Positions 1-11,700 of a stretch of 31,071 bases of DNA are shown in pieces. Source of the DNA: Reticulitermes lucifugus. Lineage: Eukaryota > Arthropoda > Insecta > Blattodea > Rhinotermitidae. The stretch's first letter is position 1; each line of letters opens with the position of its first letter. The DNA lies in the NCBI GenBank assembly GCA_026260175.1, contig JAKCWW010004325.1, forward strand, positions 10,850 to 41,920. Direction: 5' to 3'. Position numbers and translations under genes: made by a program. The notes below the pieces were generated by a model. It saw only the letters and a list, made by a program, of their open reading frames with translations. It was not told the DNA's origin and did not search any database.

Positions 1-473
1 CTCTCTGGACACACTTTGCAGCTGACTACTGAGGTCAAATACCTTGGACTTATTCTGGACAAGAGATTGACATGGAAGGCACAGCTGACAAATGTGATGA
101 ATAAGTCCTACAGGGCTTTTTGGACCTGTAAGGGCACATTTGGTAAAGCATGGGGTCTGAAACCCAGGGTGGTGCATTGGATCTACACCATGGTGATGAG
201 ACCTGTATTGACCTACGGCTCCATAGTCTGGTGGCCGAGGGTCAGATACAATGTCAGCAGGACAGAGCTCAGTAAAATACAGAGATTAGCCTGTCTGGCT
301 ATTACAGGGGCAATGAAGATGACCCCAACAGCTGCTATGGAGGTCCTCCTGGGAATTCCTCCCCTTCATGTGATGATTTAGGAGGAGGCCCAGGCAGGGA
401 TCTACAAGCTAATGTGTAACCAGCAGTGGAAACCTAAATCCACTAACAGTGGTCACACTAAAAATCTCGGAAT

Positions 474-1058
474 ATGGGGCACGAACCGATCCTACAGACG
501 GGATCTGACAGGATGCTTCCGAGATATACATACCACACGCCATTCACAGTCAAGTTCCCTGACAAGTGTGAATGGCAGAATGGTTTCAACCCAGACAACA
601 AACGGGGCCTGGTCTGGTACACAGATGGGTCCAACACCAATAAAGGCACTGGTGTGGGTGTGTATAGATGGGGCTCAAGAAGGGGGCACAGCTTCAGTCT
701 TGGGCTCCACACCACGATATTCCAGGCTGAAATATATGCCATTACGGCTTGTATAATGGAGAATATAGAAAAGGGTTACACAGGTAGGAACATCTATATT
801 CTTTCTGACAGTCAGGCAGCCATCAAGGCCCTTGACAGCTTCCAGATAAATTCCAAATTAGTCTGGGACTGCCATCAATCCCTGGTGAAACTGGCAGAAC
901 ATAAAAGGATCCAACTAGTATGGGTGCCAGGACACATGGTAATTGATGGAAATGAAACAGCTGATCAGTTAGCCAGACAAGGCTCCTCACATCCACTCAT
1001 AGGACCTGAGTATATCTGCATAGGTTGCCAGGGGGGTTATCAGGAACTGGGCGACTAG
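474..1058 (+). pseudogene. RNase H domain of the LINE, catalytic residues retained
   Basis: The 194-codon frame contains a full type-I RNase H fold. The four acidic catalytic positions are visible: Asp51 in 'YTDGS', Glu86 in 'QAEIYAI', Asp112 in 'LSDSQAAI' and Asp164 in 'NETADQLA'. The 'VPGHMVIDGNE' loop precedes the last of them. In LINEs this domain removes RNA from the cDNA hybrid during integration. The frame is lost just after the domain, and the RT part upstream is out of frame, so no working polyprotein is made here. The intact tetrad suggests that the element decayed fairly recently. Confidence 0.85.
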
Positions 1059-1435
1059 GAAACACGAGGAGCATTGGCAGTATATACATGGACAAAGGCA
1101 GGCTAAGGGCTTTCTTAAAAAAACTCTCTGCAAAAAAAGCTGGTGAATTGCTCAATCTGAGCAGAAACCAGTTACAAATAATGACAGGGTTGCTAACAGG
1201 ACACTATCATTTAAAGGGACACCTATTTAAACTGGGGCTGGTAAATAGTCCGGAGTGTAATAGATGCAAGTGGGCATCTGAAACAGCCTCACATGTACTT
1301 TGTGAGTGTGAGGCTTTGGCCACACTAAGATTCAGGCATCTGGGTCATCATTTTATGAAACCAGGTGACTTTGAAGACATCTCTGTCAGTAAGATACTGC
1401 ACTTTGTTCAAGGTGCAGGACTGCTGAATGAATGA
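1025..1435 (+). pseudogene. C-terminal segment of the LINE polyprotein
   Basis: This frame continues the LINE after a frameshift. It contains 'LLTGHYHLKGHLFKLGLV' followed by a C-x2-C-x8-H-x4-C-like knuckle (CNRC...SHVLC), which is usual at the end of RNase-H-type LINE ORF2 proteins. The stop at 1433-1435 is probably close to the true end of the ancestral ORF, because the repeat tail follows after about 70 bases. Confidence 0.7.
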
Positions 1436-1504
1436 GCTAAAGGGTTGCACAAAAGATCGATAACAGTCAAAATACACAGGTCACTGTGATGCCCGCCCTT
1501 CCAT

Positions 1505-1553
1505 ATTCTATTCTATTCTATGGCATTCTATTCTATTCTATTCTATTCTATTC
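1505..1553 (+). repeat. (ATTCT)n tail of the LINE
   Basis: Tandem ATTCT units interrupted once by 'ATGGC'. Its position just after the LINE stop codon fits the simple-repeat 3' tails that several LINE clades carry in place of poly(A). Confidence 0.85.
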
Positions 1554-1555
1554 CT

Positions 1556-1875
1556 CTGCCCCAAGAAGGATGACCTGAGACTGAAGCCTGGCTGTGTATA
1601 GCATTCCTTGAGAGTGTGGCCACATTTACATTGGCCAAATCATGTACTTTAATGAGACAAGGTTAACAGAGCATTAACAGCACTACTGCATTGGACATCC
1701 AGATAAGTCGGCAATGGTGGAGGATATCCTCAATAGGCAGTACCATATCTGCCCCATGACTCTCTCCACCAAAGTCTGATACATGGACCGCATCAGCTGG
1801 GAGGAGATTAAAATCAAGCTCAGTCCAAACACGAACAGGGACAATGTCCTGGTCTTGAGCAGGTCATGTAAATGT
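1556..1875 (+). pseudogene. Penelope-like GIY-YIG endonuclease fragment, frameshifted
   Basis: Reading across frames gives a degraded GIY-YIG region. 'CGHIYIGQT' holds the YIG half and is followed by 'GHPDKSAMVEDILN', 'YMDRISWEEIKIKLSPNTNRDN' and 'LVLSRSCK'. This order matches the C-terminal endonuclease module of Penelope-like retroelements in arthropods, as I recall it. Several stops and frame changes make it inactive. The first GIY half is weak (near 1596-1610). It abuts the LINE tail, so the two are probably separate insertions or a nested pair. Confidence 0.7.
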
Positions 1876-2556
1876 CTAATTCACTCCCTGAAGAAACAGA
1901 GAAAACCACCCTACAAAAATATGTAACAACAGCATTACAACCTTTTCAAGGACAACAGATTCAGGCTCTCCTTTGCCTTAACTTCCTCACTTGGTTCTCC
2001 CCCCTCAGTCTCTTAAATTTATTATTAGTTAGCTCTCCTTCCTCCTACTACTTCATTCAACTTTCATGAGAGATCTACACACGACTCTGCCCACTCCACA
2101 ACACATCCCTTCCTAATGGCTTGCTATGACTACTTCCCAACTCGTTTCTCTCTACATAATGCAACCAATTCTCCCAGCAACTTATTGTTCTTCAACTACC
2201 TTGCAGAAGGAGGCAGTAAACTCCTCCAAAATGCCGGTAACAAGTTACCAATTACCGCAGTATTATATGACTGTAATCTTCTTCAAGAACACTGTGAAAA
2301 CCTCTAATAACACACCTTTAATATTATTAAACATAACAGATACCTTACAATATAGACCTACAAAGACACTTCTTAAAAATTTCGGTATTCTGTTACCACT
2401 AGGTTTGAAGCTTTCCAAAAAATCATCAATATAAACAAATTATCAGTATTTCATAATAACCTCTATCACTTAAAAAGGCACTGCACAGGCTACAGACTCT
2501 TCCACTAATAGTATCTGTGAACAAAGCCAATTCTCAATAATGAAAAAATGTATTAC
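1876..2556. other. Intergenic or intronic stretch without recognisable feature
   Basis: AT-rich sequence downstream of pinin exon 7. Short frames at 1872-2069 and 2116-2434 show no family resemblance. I looked for the next pinin exon (acidic or Arg/Ser-rich, starting with two bases to complete a codon) on the minus strand and did not find one. Confidence 0.5.
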
Positions 2557-2739
2557 CCTCTAGCCGGTTCTCCTTGTCTCCTGTCTCCAAGATCTCCATA
2601 TCAACCATGGAATGGAGCTCAACACTTGCTGCCTTCCCTACTCCTCCCTCAGAATCACCCAAGCCCTGTCGCCAGCGCCCCCGTTTTTCTATGGCCTCCA
2701 ATTCCAACTGAACCTCTTGACGTTTTTTCTCTATCATTT
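2557..2739 (-). CDS. PNN: PNN coding exon 7
   Basis: Acceptor 'ttttttcag' at 2742-2740. The exon starts with AA, which completes a Lys codon with the A left by exon 6, then reads 'MIEKKRQEVQLELEAIEKR' and turns acidic. The donor GTAATA follows 2557 and leaves phase 1. The first half continues the MemA helix; the second half ('GDSEGGVGKAAS...METL'-like, acidic) is insect-specific as far as I can tell. Confidence 0.85.
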
Positions 2740-5700
2740 CTGAAAAAATTCATATGAACAGCAATAACCAAAGCATCCACTCACTTCAAAACATTAACAA
2801 ATATGTTCAGAAATCAAAACAAAAACTTAGAACTAAATAATATCATATGAACGGGCCTTTATATGACATGTGTTTTTAAAAGCACTTGCTGAGAAATTAT
2901 GAGGAACATATTCTGTGCAAGGAAAAGCATACAAATTCCAAACCAAAACAGCACACTGTATTAAGACAATAAAAATACACAAAATTATCCACTGCAAAAT
3001 ATCTGTAGAAAAAACCACTGACAAGTTCAATTTTAAAGGGTTCTGAAGTGGTATACTACACTTTCGATCACATGATGTCTGCTCTTTGTCTATCATCTCC
3101 TATCCAAACAAAAACACTACATTTCAGAAACTGGAGCTAGTCCTGTTCTCAGGAGCAAAATTGGGGAAGTACCTATTAGGATGAGTCTGATAAAATGACG
3201 CTATTCTCAGCAAACAGTCTACATCAATTAAGTACCTCTATATATGTCTAGGGAATCAGGTTTTGTCAGCAGGAGATAACAGAAAATATACAGCAAAAGT
3301 CTGTCAATTCAACTCGCACAGGACCAGACAGGTGCCAAATTATCAAATATTCCAGATTATTAGACGGAACATCTACTGACCTAAGCCCTTACAGGTAATT
3401 TTTTGTTACTGCTCCTATACTTGGACTGTCTAAACGAGTATTCCATTTGGATATCTCCTTGATCTGCTGGTTCCAGGTCATCAGGGTTCTCTTCTGTGTT
3501 TTCTAGAGTCTTCATAGCTGAAGAAGTTGGAGTAGGAGACGAGGTCAGGAGATACCACAATGCTTCATGTATGGACACTCTAGGACTTTTTAAAAATGTG
3601 TCCCCCGGGATCTGCCTGTTTCATTGATAGAGCTTTTTCCTGGTAAAAAGCTAAATTCCCAGTCTTGAGACTACTCTCCTCAAGTGCCAGAATATCAGGA
3701 TTTCCAAAATATCTGCCATCGGATTAAAGGAATTTTACCAGACTATAAAAAATATGATAAGAACTGTGGGAACCCATGAAGACCTAAAACTATGAGACAA
3801 GGAGCAGTCAAAATTAATACCATCATATCACTGCAATAGCCCCCCTTCCCACATATACTAAATCAGAAGAGAATTACAATTAACATAATACATATTACCC
3901 ATCTATTTAAGAAACAGGGTGGACAAGTAGATCGAGTAGATTGATCATGCTTATCTTTCTTAATTTCACTTGTACTTTCTACCTTCCTTCCACGAACAGT
4001 GTGAATGGTAGGTAGGTATAGGAACAGTTCCCCTGTATATGGGGGAACAGGTGTAGAGCTTCACTCACTTTTCACCTTGGCACTAGGTGGAAGGGAGAGG
4101 CAAGCTTCAAGCCCTGGCCACTTATTCCCCAGTACCTACTGAAAAGGAGGCTGGATGGGCCTAGAGACAGTCCAAACATTATGGAGCTGAGAAAATCTCT
4201 TGTACCTGCCATGAATCTAACCATGATTCCTCAGCTATCCAGCTCATACTCCAGTCCATATTCATGGAACATGACAGACCCATAACACCTCTATTTCCTT
4301 CAAAGAAAATTTCCACTTTGTTCTTCACAGTATTTATGCTTGGTCCTAATACAGATGTTATGTCTGACTTCACATCACAGAAAAATCACATTGCATTTAC
4401 TTACTTGCAACAACCTTTTGACTGGCAACTAGTCTTTCTTCTGTTTTCAAGTTGTGTGTTTTTGGAAGATAAAATATATGAGGCTTGGAACGTGTCTGAA
4501 TGAAGTTCAGAAGATGCCTGTGTTTAGCTTCCCATTCATCTTGCTAGAATAAATAGAGGGCATAGTCATCAGACTTAGTAAAAACTTCATTTTGTACTAT
4601 GTAATTTCCTCACATAAAGTTCACAGTGTTACATATTCTTTGATGTATGTAACTGATAAAAATGCCTCACATTCCCTGTGAAAATTAAATCACTGTGTTG
4701 GACTAAAATACTGTGAAGTGGTTCATTCTGCAAATTACTACCATTCGTCTTCACTGAATATATTTTAAATTTGAAAAAGAAATATACCCTTAAAGAAAGC
4801 TTAATTTGATAATCTATTTTCTGATCAAAATATTTTGCATCAAAGCTACTGAATTTAATCCTCATGTGTCTCACAGACTGACATATATCGCACATATTTA
4901 CACCGTTTCACAAAAGGGAACAGCCTGTCACAAACACAGCTCACACAACTAATTTTGGACTGAAAATGTGGTACAGAAAGATATGCGCATGAATACAGTA
5001 GTTCAATAACATGTGCTATATTAGGGTTACCATACTCGTATACCCATCACAGGGAAAGAGGACATTTCCCACTTATCGACCATAAAAAAGAGGACATTTC
5101 AGCGGCAAACGGGGTTTCCAAATGTTGGTCCAAAAAGATGATTCCACGTGGGTTTGAACATCAAGAGCACCCTTGTTTGCCAAAGACATGTAAGCTCCTG
5201 GTTTACATACCAAGCATTCGGCTTCCCACTCGTCGCGACCGTTTCGGAAACATGAAGACAGTACCTGCTTTTTAGTTCATCCGTGAATTACATTTTCTTT
5301 TCCCCATTATAAGAATGACAGCTGTGTTTATGATTATGACCCAGAAAAGAAAGCAGCAGTCTTCCCAGTGGAGACACCCATCATCTCCATGTCCCAAAAA
5401 GCCAAGCAGGTCGGGTCAAACTTCAAGAGCATGTTAACTGTTTTTGTTGATAGAGAGGAATTTTTTCACAAGAAATTCATTCTGAAAGGTCCAACTGTGA
5501 ATCAACAGCTCTATGTAGGGGCCCTAAGGCATCTGAGGAGAGATGTCAGGATAACACTCCCAAACACGTGGCACATTCAGGGCTGGCTTCTGAATCACAA
5601 CGCACCAACCCACACAGCTTTGTGCATTCAGCAGTTTTTAACTAAAAACATTTACAGCCACACAATGCTTTCTTGCAATGGCATATGCACCTGATACAGC

Positions 5701-8700
5701 TGAATGGGTACTGCATTTTTTAATACTAATATCACTATCCCCAAGTTAAAATATATATGACCAGCAGCCCAGTAATACCAGAGGATTTAATTTTCCTCTT
5801 CCTGGACAACAAAACTGTTACCCACACGTTACAACTTGGCTGCCAATTTCACATTATTGGGAGATAAGCATTTCCATATTTCTGAGACTATAAAGGCTAA
5901 ATAGAAAATAACCTTCATAAGCATGTCTAGGTTTTTTATGTACTGCTCCTTTTTGAGCTGTTGTTACACCGCTGACTGTGGATACCATTCATGTCGTTTA
6001 AGCTTCCAAACTAGCACCAGGATGCCATGTACTGCCAAAACAAGGAGTTACCTCTACTTAACAGTGCAGATTCTTTTTACCAGATCACTTGGAACACATT
6101 TGCTGGCTTCATCTGTCCATGTTCAAATGTTCAGTTTCATTTTATTAAATCACGTATTTCATGAAGAATACACCCATCCCTTGCTTTTTGTGGGGATTAG
6201 ATTCCAAGACCCCGTCAAAAAGCGACAATCCATGAATAATTTACCGCCTCCCCAAAAACAATGTTTTAGTATTTTTTTAGCACTTTTATTTTCTTTGCAG
6301 AAACACTGTAATTGGAGCTGCTTCTTTTCTTTTTTTCCTTCAACTGCCTGAAAATCAAGCGGTATGGTTAGAAGACCTGTTCGAGTTGTCAAACAATTTT
6401 GATGCTCCTGTCCATTGAAGGATCTGAGATGGGCAGCCCCACAAGTTTGTAAAATCGCGAAAAATGAGGGATAAATGTACTATTTTCTACAATGAGACAC
6501 CGTGTAGCCTGGTAGAAATTTACCTATGTTTGGAGATACATGCTACCTCCATCTTCATGGCAGAAGACAGAAGCAACAGCAATTTCTTGAAAATGTTGGT
6601 AAATCTATACCAAACTACATGGCATCACATACCTCAAGAAAGTATTCTTCACAGTCACCATGAGAACTGCAAGCCCCAAAATGTCTCTCTTGCCTTGGCA
6701 CTACTGAAGACAGGATTCTGTTTTAAATTGTTGCATAATGTGGAACTGCCATTTATACTGTAACATTATGAAATAACAAATGTAACATATACCAAACACT
6801 GTTTAAAAAACCACTGACCTCTTTAATTCTTAACATTTTCAGCTCAATCTTCTTTATTTCTGCCTGCTTTCGTTTTCGTTCTTGGAATAATTCCTGGCGT
6901 TCTTTTTTTAATTCCTCCTTCTCACGTTTTGCATTCTCTTCCAACTTTTTCTCGACCTTTGCTCTCTTTTCTTCCTAAACAGAAGGAAATAACAAAATCA
7001 CAAAAAGGAACATTTATGTGCCCAGTGAAGCTTCTACCTTACAAATATCCACATGACAACACTTTACTATGCAGCACACCATGAGTGCCAGCAAGGTGTA
7101 ATGGCCACCATCTAATAAATGTCCTCATAAAACAAAACCACTGCCAAACATTGCAATTCAGTAATTAATACTCCTGCTTTGTTTTTGGGATGTCCTGGGT
7201 TAAAATACTAGCTCAAACCTTACCTACACTGGCTGAGTTTCATGGTTTCCACAGTGCTTATAGGAAAACACAACTGGGCACACATTACCTTTTACAACAT
7301 CCATAATTTATCTTCTGCAGTAATCCTAACACTTCATGCCAAGTAACATATATGTAAATAATGAAGCACTGTTAAATAACCCAAGACTCAATAAAAGTGC
7401 TACAATACACACATATAAAATGAAGCATGATCCACACCAAACCAACAATCATTATGAATTTTAACCAGGCTTATAGCTGTTGAAGTACTGTGCTGATAAT
7501 TTAGGAAGCAAATGATTATATGTGCCTGGCTCATTTACGCTCCACTTTCACCACTTTTCACGAGCACCTTGGATTTTATCAAATGGGCAGGCAATTATTC
7601 AGTTAAACTGGCTATAATTTCTTTAGTAAGAGCTCTTAAGCATGCAGGCAGATATGCAGGGCATTTTACAGTCAGACGTCAAAAACCTTAAAGCACACAA
7701 CTGGAAGCCCACAATTCCTACAGCAGTAAGTATAGTCATCTGCATTCCCGGCACCTTAGCATTCTCAAATGCTCCTAGCTGTTTCAAATGCCTTTATCTA
7801 ACATTTGAACAATATCAATTACAACCTTCAATATATTTCTTATATAGCTGCCTTTCAACAATCTGAAAACATTTTAATGTCAATATGTGACTTACTTAAA
7901 TTTTTACATGGGTTTTATTCACTACTCTACCTCATAATCTGTAAATCATAAACAGACCATACAAGATTTTAACAATACTCTCAGCTGCATTCAATATAAC
8001 CTACATTCCCGGAAAAATATCCTCATTGGCATGTATAGATATTTCTTATTCAAAAATTACAAGGGTTACTGTGCTTCAAATGGTTACCATGGTTGTTATA
8101 GGGTACTATGATTAATAAAAATTAATAAAAATGTATCTCCTTGACACAAATTTTATCAACAAACTTATTGAAGTTTTATAAATATCTTTGATGACACGTT
8201 TCAGTCTCATTATGGACCATTTTCAAGTCCTTTTACAGGACTTCTGACCTTGTTTATTAGTTCAATGCACTCAAAAGAAAGAGATTTCAATCTTCAGGAC
8301 ATAGTTTGTTTTAAAGTTTTAACTAAGTTGTGCAATTACATGTCAAGCAGCTTTTGTGGAAGGTTATACAAAAGACATAACCACATTTGCAAGATACAGA
8401 AGTACAAAGTTATTAATACAATACCGCATTTACTCGAATGCAAGACAAGGTTTTTTTTTTCTTAAATTTGGCACTTAAATAAGTGAGGTCATCTTAAATT
8501 CGCGTAAGAAGCGAAAAACTGGACTGCACCAAACCGGACCATGCGGAGCCAAACTAAGCCCCACACTGCCAAATCATCATGTATAAATAAAAGAGAGAAC
8601 AGAACACAACTGAAGTTTACTGACACAATATTATTTTTTGGAACTTTATCCATCCTCTTATTTTTTAAAGAAGCAAGGCCGGCTCCGTTTCCGTTTTCAG

Positions 8701-11700
8701 GCAAAGAAGCACCTAACGTGGTGCACCCCTTCAATCAAACTATTCTCAGTCACTGGGGAGCACAGACGCAGTAATTTGTTGAAGACATGCACTTGAGAAC
8801 AGATCTAATCCAAGAGTAGTAACAGGAAAATGAGTACTGAAAAATTAAAAATTAACTACAAGACTCAAAAATAAAACCTGGAAGAATCTACAAATTAAAT
8901 ACCATAAAAAGAGCCATGAACTCAGGCTGATCAGACCACAGACACAACACATGTATTTAAAATTCTTAACACCACTAACATCATCTGTGGAGGAAACTGT
9001 GAATCTTTATGGGTTCCAGTAAGTTTATAAACCAAGAAATATAAATGTATTAGTCAATGTGGATCATAACGGCATGGCAGCGTATCTCACCAGAACTGAC
9101 TGTGAAGGGTTTTAACAAGTGCTGTATATCTAATGCAATGGATGGGACCGATGATGGTATGTTGTGGAATGACAGTGAAGAGGATGGGGATGTTAGGAAT
9201 GAGTGTGAGGAAGATGAAGGCACTGACTGTGAAGATGGAGACATGTCACTGATTGTGATGGTGGAGACAGTGACACTGATTGGTAATGGTAGATAGAACT
9301 GACATGCTTTGTGTATTAAGTGTATGAAATTATGAGTAAAATATTTTTTTAACAGACATTTTACTTTTTGGGGGTCATCTTAAATTTGGGTAAATACATT
9401 TTCCCTTGGCAGGCGTGTTTTATTTGGGGGGTCGTCTTAGATTAGTCGTCTCGGATTCGGGTAAATACCGTATAAGATCAATAAAAACCAGCTGTGTCGG
9501 GTACCATCAATAAAAATGTTATGCCAAAATCTTTCAATCAAGAGTAACAACCTGCACAGAACCAGTTTACATTGCACAAGGCAATTTTATCTTCATTCTA
9601 CATCATGTAATAAAATTGTCATTTCACAACAGCACTGGTGTCTTGGTGTGTTTTTTTTCCCCCTTCTCCAATAGGCTTTTTTTTTTTCAGCTCACTCCTT
9701 GTGCTGTATAAGAGTACCAGAAGTTTCTTGGAATGAAATTACTAAAATTAATTACATTTTGACTACAATATTACTAAAGCCACATTTGTGTGATTGACTT
9801 CCTTGCAGGAGCATGTTCTTAAATGTTTTAAATCAGAAATGAAACTCATTCTTGTTTATACTTACTGTGCATGTCCACTTGACAATGCATCATCCTGTAC
9901 AGCTTGGTCTCTGGTACCATACTGACCAGCCTGAGTCTCTCCTTGGGTTATCTCATGTGTAACAGGGTGACTCATAAGAAGGTGACTTTTCTTTTAAGAT
10001 ACTGCATCAAGACTTTGACTGGGAACCACAGTAACTTACCATTGATCTGAATTCCTTTCTTTGTGGCCTTATAAATATGGAACTTCTTGATCATACCCAT
10101 ATGTTTGTCTTTATTAACTTTGGAAATTATGGACATAATGTCTTCCACAGGACCAAAAAAATGGCTTTAACTTGGGACATGTTCAGTAAATTCTGATTGT
10201 TCCATATTAAATCTAAATTCATCAAAAGGTCCTCTAACTATCGTAACACATAAACAACCTGTTTGACCAACAAAGGTCAATGGGCAAGTACGGCATTGTA
10301 ATTGATAGACACCAAAGTTTTGATACTAGTTACGACGCAGCTTTTTTTTAACAAATTTTTTTACGTTACTTCTCTTAGCATATGTTACTTTTATATCTGT
10401 ATGATTACTAAATTTCAGTCATCGTGATAATGTTGCTCCCACCTCAACGATTGTGCATCTGCCACAACGTTACTGCCTTTTCAGATGAACACAAAAACTT
10501 CAAATGTCAGATGTTTGGCTGACCACCCTTTTTAATCTGACAACCATCGTAACAGTGGGCTTCCACCACACATAATAGTCATATTAATTAATTTACACAA
10601 TGTTTTTGTTGCTTCGACCTCAGACATCTGAACGTGCACCAAGTTAATTCTACTGATTGCTTAGCAGTTTTAAGTCAACTCGGGTGACTGGTTAAGAGTA
10701 AGTGAAAAATGAACTTGACCCAACTTCTCAGACATTTGGTACAGGCAAAAGTAATGAATACATCATCACAACTTAGTTACCTGCCAAAGCCTCCTTTGCA
10801 AAAACTGGGTGCAGCACAAGAAGGCAAAGTTCGCATTAAAGCAGGAGAATGTTTGTAATTTTTTGTATTAATTTTATTTCTCAACATCTGATTATGAGAA
10901 TGCATAGAAATAATTACCCTTACCTCAATAGTAAATAATAAACAAGATAAAAATGTATATATTCATATTCATGCCTTTTGTCTCAGGGTTTAAATTCTAA
11001 TCAAGTAATGATTGTAAAAAATACTCAATTATATTTCAATTAAATGCAGGTAGCCCCTGTTTTACATCTTTTTGCTCTAATGCCCCTTGCCAATTTATAT
11101 CACTTCTTAATTTATGCCCTCTCACTTTTCGTTATATGCTTTTTGGCTGGCTGAATGCTAGGATGCTGCCAAATGTGTACAGAACTTACAGCATGAACAA
11201 AACTTGGAGGCTGTGTGCTCACTCACTGTGCATTCACATTCAGTTTAAACCACGTGGTTTGTTTGTCTGTCTGTCTATCTGTTTGTTTGCTGTTATTAAA
11301 CAGCCTTCTTAGGCACATTCATGAAACTGCAAAAAGTGACTATTAGCTTCATCATGTCTGTCCATCCGTCTGTCTGTGTTTATGTCCATCCACGTGGAAC
11401 AACTCAGCTCCCACTGGATGAATTTTCATGAAATTTGATATTTGAGAATTTTTCAAAAATCTGTCCAGAATATTCAAATTTTATTAAAATGTGACAAGAA
11501 TAATAGGTACTTTACATGAAGCCCTATGTACATTTATGATAATATCTCGCTGAATTCGTCTTAGAATGAGAAATGTTTCAGACAAAAGTTGTAGAGAAAA
11601 TCAAAACGCACATTTTATGTTCAATAACTTTTTCGAAAATTGTGCCGTTTATGAGATAATGGGGGAAAAAATATGGTACAGCCAGATAGGCCAGAGATGA

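Larger units (their letters stand above)
1..1553 (+). mobile_element. 3' part of a decayed RNase-H-bearing non-LTR retrotransposon (LINE)
   Basis: This is the truncated 3' end of a LINE that continues beyond the left edge. In order it holds the end of a reverse transcriptase (thumb-like 'KYLGLILDKRLTW' and 'RPVLTYGSIVWW', 16-381), an RNase H domain (about 474-1010), and a C-terminal zinc-knuckle-like segment with 'CNRCKWASE..SHVLCEC' (to 1435). It finishes in a pentanucleotide repeat tail. A stop at 379-381 and frame changes near 400-470 and 1030-1060 break the reading frame, so it is a pseudogene. The order RT, RNase H, Cys-His tail fits the I/LOA/R1/Jockey group of LINEs; I cannot fix the clade. 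It may lie in the last introns or 3' flank of pinin, which is transcribed on the other strand. Confidence 0.85.
2740..4404 (-). other. PNN: PNN intron 6
   Basis: This 1.66-kb intron holds a candidate alternative exon (3393-3517) and an antisense SINE copy (about 4000-4265). The stretches 2740-3390 and 3520-3990 show nothing I recognise. Confidence 0.85.
4544..6818 (-). other. PNN: PNN intron 5
   Basis: This 2.3-kb intron holds a mariner fossil, a Tigger-like MITE and a DVTPC-type repeat, described separately. The stretch 5025-5290 carries two copies of 'GAGGACATTTC' and may be an old unclassified DNA-transposon remnant. Nothing is recognised at 4544-5020 or 5700-6165. Confidence 0.8.

Noticed and set aside
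412..756. Two open frames (412-756 plus, 458-742 minus) over the LINE
   Set aside because: Shadow frames of the RNase H region with no motif.
6159..6392. Lys-rich minus-strand frame
   Set aside because: Antisense of the Tigger-like MITE.
9050..9244. Ser-rich minus-strand frame resembling a splicing-factor tail
   Set aside because: Antisense of the acidic transposase tail; the GAnGAn composition creates the Ser run. It is not the missing pinin C-terminus.
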